Source: Burkholderia sp.
GTDB lineage: Bacteria; Pseudomonadota; Gammaproteobacteria; Burkholderiales; Burkholderiaceae
NCBI RefSeq assembly: GCF_018375725.1
Contig: NZ_JAHACR010000229.1
Coordinates: 1 to 7,120 of the forward strand
DNA: 7,120 nt
Direction: 5' to 3'
The notes under the pieces were generated by a model. That model searched no databases and was not told where the DNA came from. It was given only the letters and a program-made list of their open reading frames with translations. Shown here one piece after another: positions 5,281 to 7,120 of this stretch (position 1 is its first letter; each line of letters opens with the position of its first letter). A program made the position numbers and the translations under genes.

Positions 5281-6303
5281 TTATTTGGAGACGGTCGCGC
5301 GCACCGTGTACTCGCCCGCCATCTTGCCGTGCTCGCGCGGGACAAAGAAGCGCGACGCGTCGAGATTCGCGGGCATCGGCTCGACCGGATAGCCGTGTTT
5401 TTCCCACGCGTCGAGACCGCCCTTGAGCGCCCTGACGTGATGGATATTCTTCCGGTGCAGCTTGCTCACGATGCGCTTCGCCGTCGCCTCGTTCGGGCAC
5501 ACGCAGTACACGACGATCGGCCGCTTCAATACCTCCGGGTCGATCAGCTCGGGGGAATCGAGATCGAGCGGCACGGCGCCGGCGATCCGGTACGCTTCGC
5601 GTTCGCGCACGGCGCGCGGGCGCGCATCGAAGATCAGCGGCGGATTGCTGGATTGCATCATCTCGGCAAGCTGCGGCGGCGAGATGCGCATCTTCGCCAG
5701 CCAGCGATGGAACTGGACGCGCCGCACCCAACGGTAGAGCACGAACGTGATGAAGATCGCGAGGAACGCATCGAGGATCGTCCCGCCGCTGGCCCGCACC
5801 CACAGCACGAACTGGACGATCTCGTCATGCACCGCGGCCCCGCCGATCAGCCAGAATCCCGCCCAGAGCGACGCACCGGCGAGATCCCACAGCAGGAACA
5901 CGCCCACGCCGATCGCGGTCGTGCCGAGCAGCGGCGCGGACACGAGGCCGAGCCCCGGCAGGAATTTGGCGAGCACGAGCAGCGGCGCGCCGTAGCGTTC
6001 GAATAGATTGCGCGCGAAGCGCAGCGTCGTATCGAGCGACAACGAGAAACGCACGAGACCATTGAGGAGCCGCCGCCCGCGGGTGCGGCCCATGTAGAAC
6101 CACAGCGAATCCGCCAACATCGTCGCACCGATGGCTGCTGCGAACAGGGCCGGGTAGGACGCCTGGCCCATCGCCGCCATCGTCCCGGCGAGGATCAGCA
6201 TCGGCACGGCGGGCACAGGCACGCCGAGCTGCGTGATCAGCACGCTCACGAACACGGCCCACGGGCCGAGCGACGAGGGAATCGCGATGGGAAAATGCCA
6301 CAC
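5281..6303 (-). CDS. DedA-family membrane protein fused to a rhodanese domain
   Basis: This encodes 340 residues from the chosen GTG start. Residues about 12-190 are a DedA/VTT (SNARE-associated) membrane domain with several hydrophobic helices. Residues about 200-306 are a rhodanese (sulfurtransferase) domain predicted on the cytoplasmic side, with IFDARP at its start, VVYC267VCPNEAT as the active loop (Cys267 the expected sulfur carrier) and ALKGGLDAW near its end. A 34-residue tail follows. DedA proteins support envelope homeostasis and are linked to undecaprenyl-phosphate or phospholipid translocation. The usual R-F-x-P-G-x-R motif here reads K113-F-L-P-G-L-G119, so both arginines are replaced, which suggests a divergent subgroup. 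The DedA-rhodanese fusion is a recurrent architecture in proteobacteria; what joins the two activities is unknown. The gene lies 133 bases after the zinc-ribbon gene. An ATG at 6322-6324 would add seven residues but lacks a ribosome site. Confidence 0.9.
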   Translation of the reverse strand: MWHFPIAIPSSLGPWAVFVSVLITQLGVPVPAVPMLILAGTMAAMGQASYPALFAAAIGATMLADSLWFYMGRTRGRRLLNGLVRFSLSLDTTLRFARNLFERYGAPLLVLAKFLPGLGLVSAPLLGTTAIGVGVFLLWDLAGASLWAGFWLIGGAAVHDEIVQFVLWVRASGGTILDAFLAIFITFVLYRWVRRVQFHRWLAKMRISPPQLAEMMQSSNPPLIFDARPRAVREREAYRIAGAVPLDLDSPELIDPEVLKRPIVVYCVCPNEATAKRIVSKLHRKNIHHVRALKGGLDAWEKHGYPVEPMPANLDASRFFVPREHGKMAGEYTVRATVSK

Positions 6304-6310
6304 GGCGGCG

Positions 6311-6315
6311 CTCCT
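6311..6315 (-). promoter_or_regulatory. Ribosome binding site deciding the DedA-rhodanese start
   Basis: AGGAG lies seven bases before the GTG at 6301-6303. The upstream ATG at 6322-6324 would place this AGGAG inside the coding region and has only a GC-rich stretch before it. The shorter product starts WHFPIAIPSSLG and runs straight into the membrane domain. The GTG is therefore preferred. Confidence 0.6.
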
Positions 6316-6436
6316 GGATGACATGCGGGCCGCATCGGCGCATGGGTGTCGATCGGCCGCGCAACGATCACAGCGGCCCTTCCCTTGTCAGGGGCGGCAA
6401 GACGCGCATTTTACACGGACTGAGTTGACCGGCATG

Positions 6437-7120
6437 TTACGCAGCCGGCGCGTCCGCGCGGCCCGGCGCATGCGTGGCCGACGTTCCGCATGACGGGCAG
6501 AACCGGCTGAACGCATTCTTGCGAGTATGGCAACGTTCGCACGCATTGAACACACCCATGCCGCAATGCGGGCAGAAATTCGCATTCGGATCGGCGGTAT
6601 CGAGCGGCCGCTCGCAACCGGGGCAGATCTTCTTCACGATACGGGCGTATGCGGTCACGAAGTCGATCGACTCGCGCCGCGACAGATCGGGCTGCTGTTC
6701 TTCCTTGCGTTTCTGCTCGAGATAGCGGGACAGCGCGCGGATCGCATACTGCCCCACCGAGACCGTCAGCACGATGACGACGAGATATCGCACGTAGCCG
6801 CCGTAGCTCGGCAGATACGGCACGAGCTCGACGAAGAACGCAAACAGCGCGAAGAAGATGAAGCCCCACACGAACGGCCAGTAGCGGCTGCCGCGCTGCT
6901 TCGCGAACAGCCAGCCGGCGATCAGCAGGAGTGGCAGCGTAAACAGCAGCCGGACGCCGAACACGCGCAGTTCCAGCTTGCGCTGCGCCGCCTCATAGCG
7001 GGTCTCGGCCTGCTGCTCGAGATCGGCCAGCGCCCCCCGGGTCGCGGTGCGTTCCCGGTCGAGCGACTGCGCGGCCTGCTTCAGCGCGCCGATGCGCTGT
7101 TGCGCGTCGCGCTGGCGCTG
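6437..7120 (-). CDS. Coiled-coil membrane protein with C-terminal double zinc ribbon, 5' end cut by window
   Basis: The last 227 residues are visible and the frame is open at the right edge. In order they hold: a charged Gln/Glu/Arg/Ala-rich coiled coil (1-51); three membrane helices (about 55-73, 81-100 and 110-128); a short basic linker (133-145); and eight cysteines in four pairs at 166/169 (CPGC), 183/186 (CPHC), 194/197 (CERC) and 208/211 (CPSC). The last part is a double zinc ribbon, presumably cytoplasmic. The function is not recognised; zinc ribbons at the end of membrane proteins often serve protein or nucleic acid contacts. A GTG at 6964 could start a shorter protein of 175 residues, but the coiled-coil frame upstream has clean coding character and no ribosome site precedes that GTG, so a larger gene is preferred. 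The DedA-rhodanese gene follows after 133 bases and may be co-transcribed, as no terminator is evident between them. Confidence 0.85.
   Translation of the reverse strand, partial: QRQRDAQQRIGALKQAAQSLDRERTATRGALADLEQQAETRYEAAQRKLELRVFGVRLLFTLPLLLIAGWLFAKQRGSRYWPFVWGFIFFALFAFFVELVPYLPSYGGYVRYLVVIVLTVSVGQYAIRALSRYLEQKRKEEQQPDLSRRESIDFVTAYARIVKKICPGCERPLDTADPNANFCPHCGMGVFNACERCHTRKNAFSRFCPSCGTSATHAPGRADAPAA

Noticed and set aside
4918..6006. Plus-strand open frame running from the intergenic region into the DedA-rhodanese gene
   Set aside because: It lacks a ribosome site, and its product is repetitive in Arg/His/Glu as expected from antisense of GC-rich coding DNA.
6408..6413. TAAAAT as -10 of a DedA-rhodanese promoter
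   Set aside because: No acceptable -35 lies 16-18 bases upstream, and the gene may be co-transcribed with the one before it.

Overview
The window is GC-rich and reads like a Burkholderia-type betaproteobacterial chromosome. The reasons are codon use strongly biased to G/C in the third position, long spurious open frames on both strands, and the gene families present. Species and replicon cannot be told from the sequence. Nothing points to a phage, transposon, plasmid, CRISPR array or recent transfer, and no rRNA or tRNA was seen.

All six supported genes lie on the minus strand. In transcription order (high to low coordinates) they are: (1) the C-terminal part of a coiled-coil, three-helix membrane protein ending in a double zinc ribbon (6437-7120, open at the right edge); (2) a DedA membrane protein fused to a rhodanese domain (5281-6303); (3) an AAT-type amino acid permease (3413-4801); (4) a tandem-domain universal stress protein (2225-3160); (5) a small DUF3562-like protein (1599-1847); (6) a methyl-accepting chemotaxis protein with a dCache sensor (1-1400, open at the left edge). 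The gaps between them are 133, 479, 252, 377 and 198 bases. Most genes are therefore probably separate transcription units, and several gaps hold readable regulatory signals.

The best regulatory reads are these. A sigma-28 (FliA) promoter lies upstream of the chemoreceptor. A near-perfect FNR/ANR box (TTGAT-N4-ATCAT) is placed for class II activation of the universal stress protein gene, which suggests low-oxygen induction. A sigma-70-like promoter is followed directly by two tight hairpins in the 377-base gap; it may give a small RNA or a structured leader for the DUF3562-like gene. An AT-rich cluster of TTTCCGGA palindromes lies upstream of the permease.

Functionally this looks like a mixed neighbourhood of environmental-response genes. 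The chemoreceptor carries the residue pattern of amino-acid-binding dCache domains, and an amino acid permease is two genes away, but a functional link between them is only inference. I see no obviously new multi-gene system. The items most worth checking are the FNR-type promoter, the hairpin-rich candidate RNA, and the operator-like palindromes.
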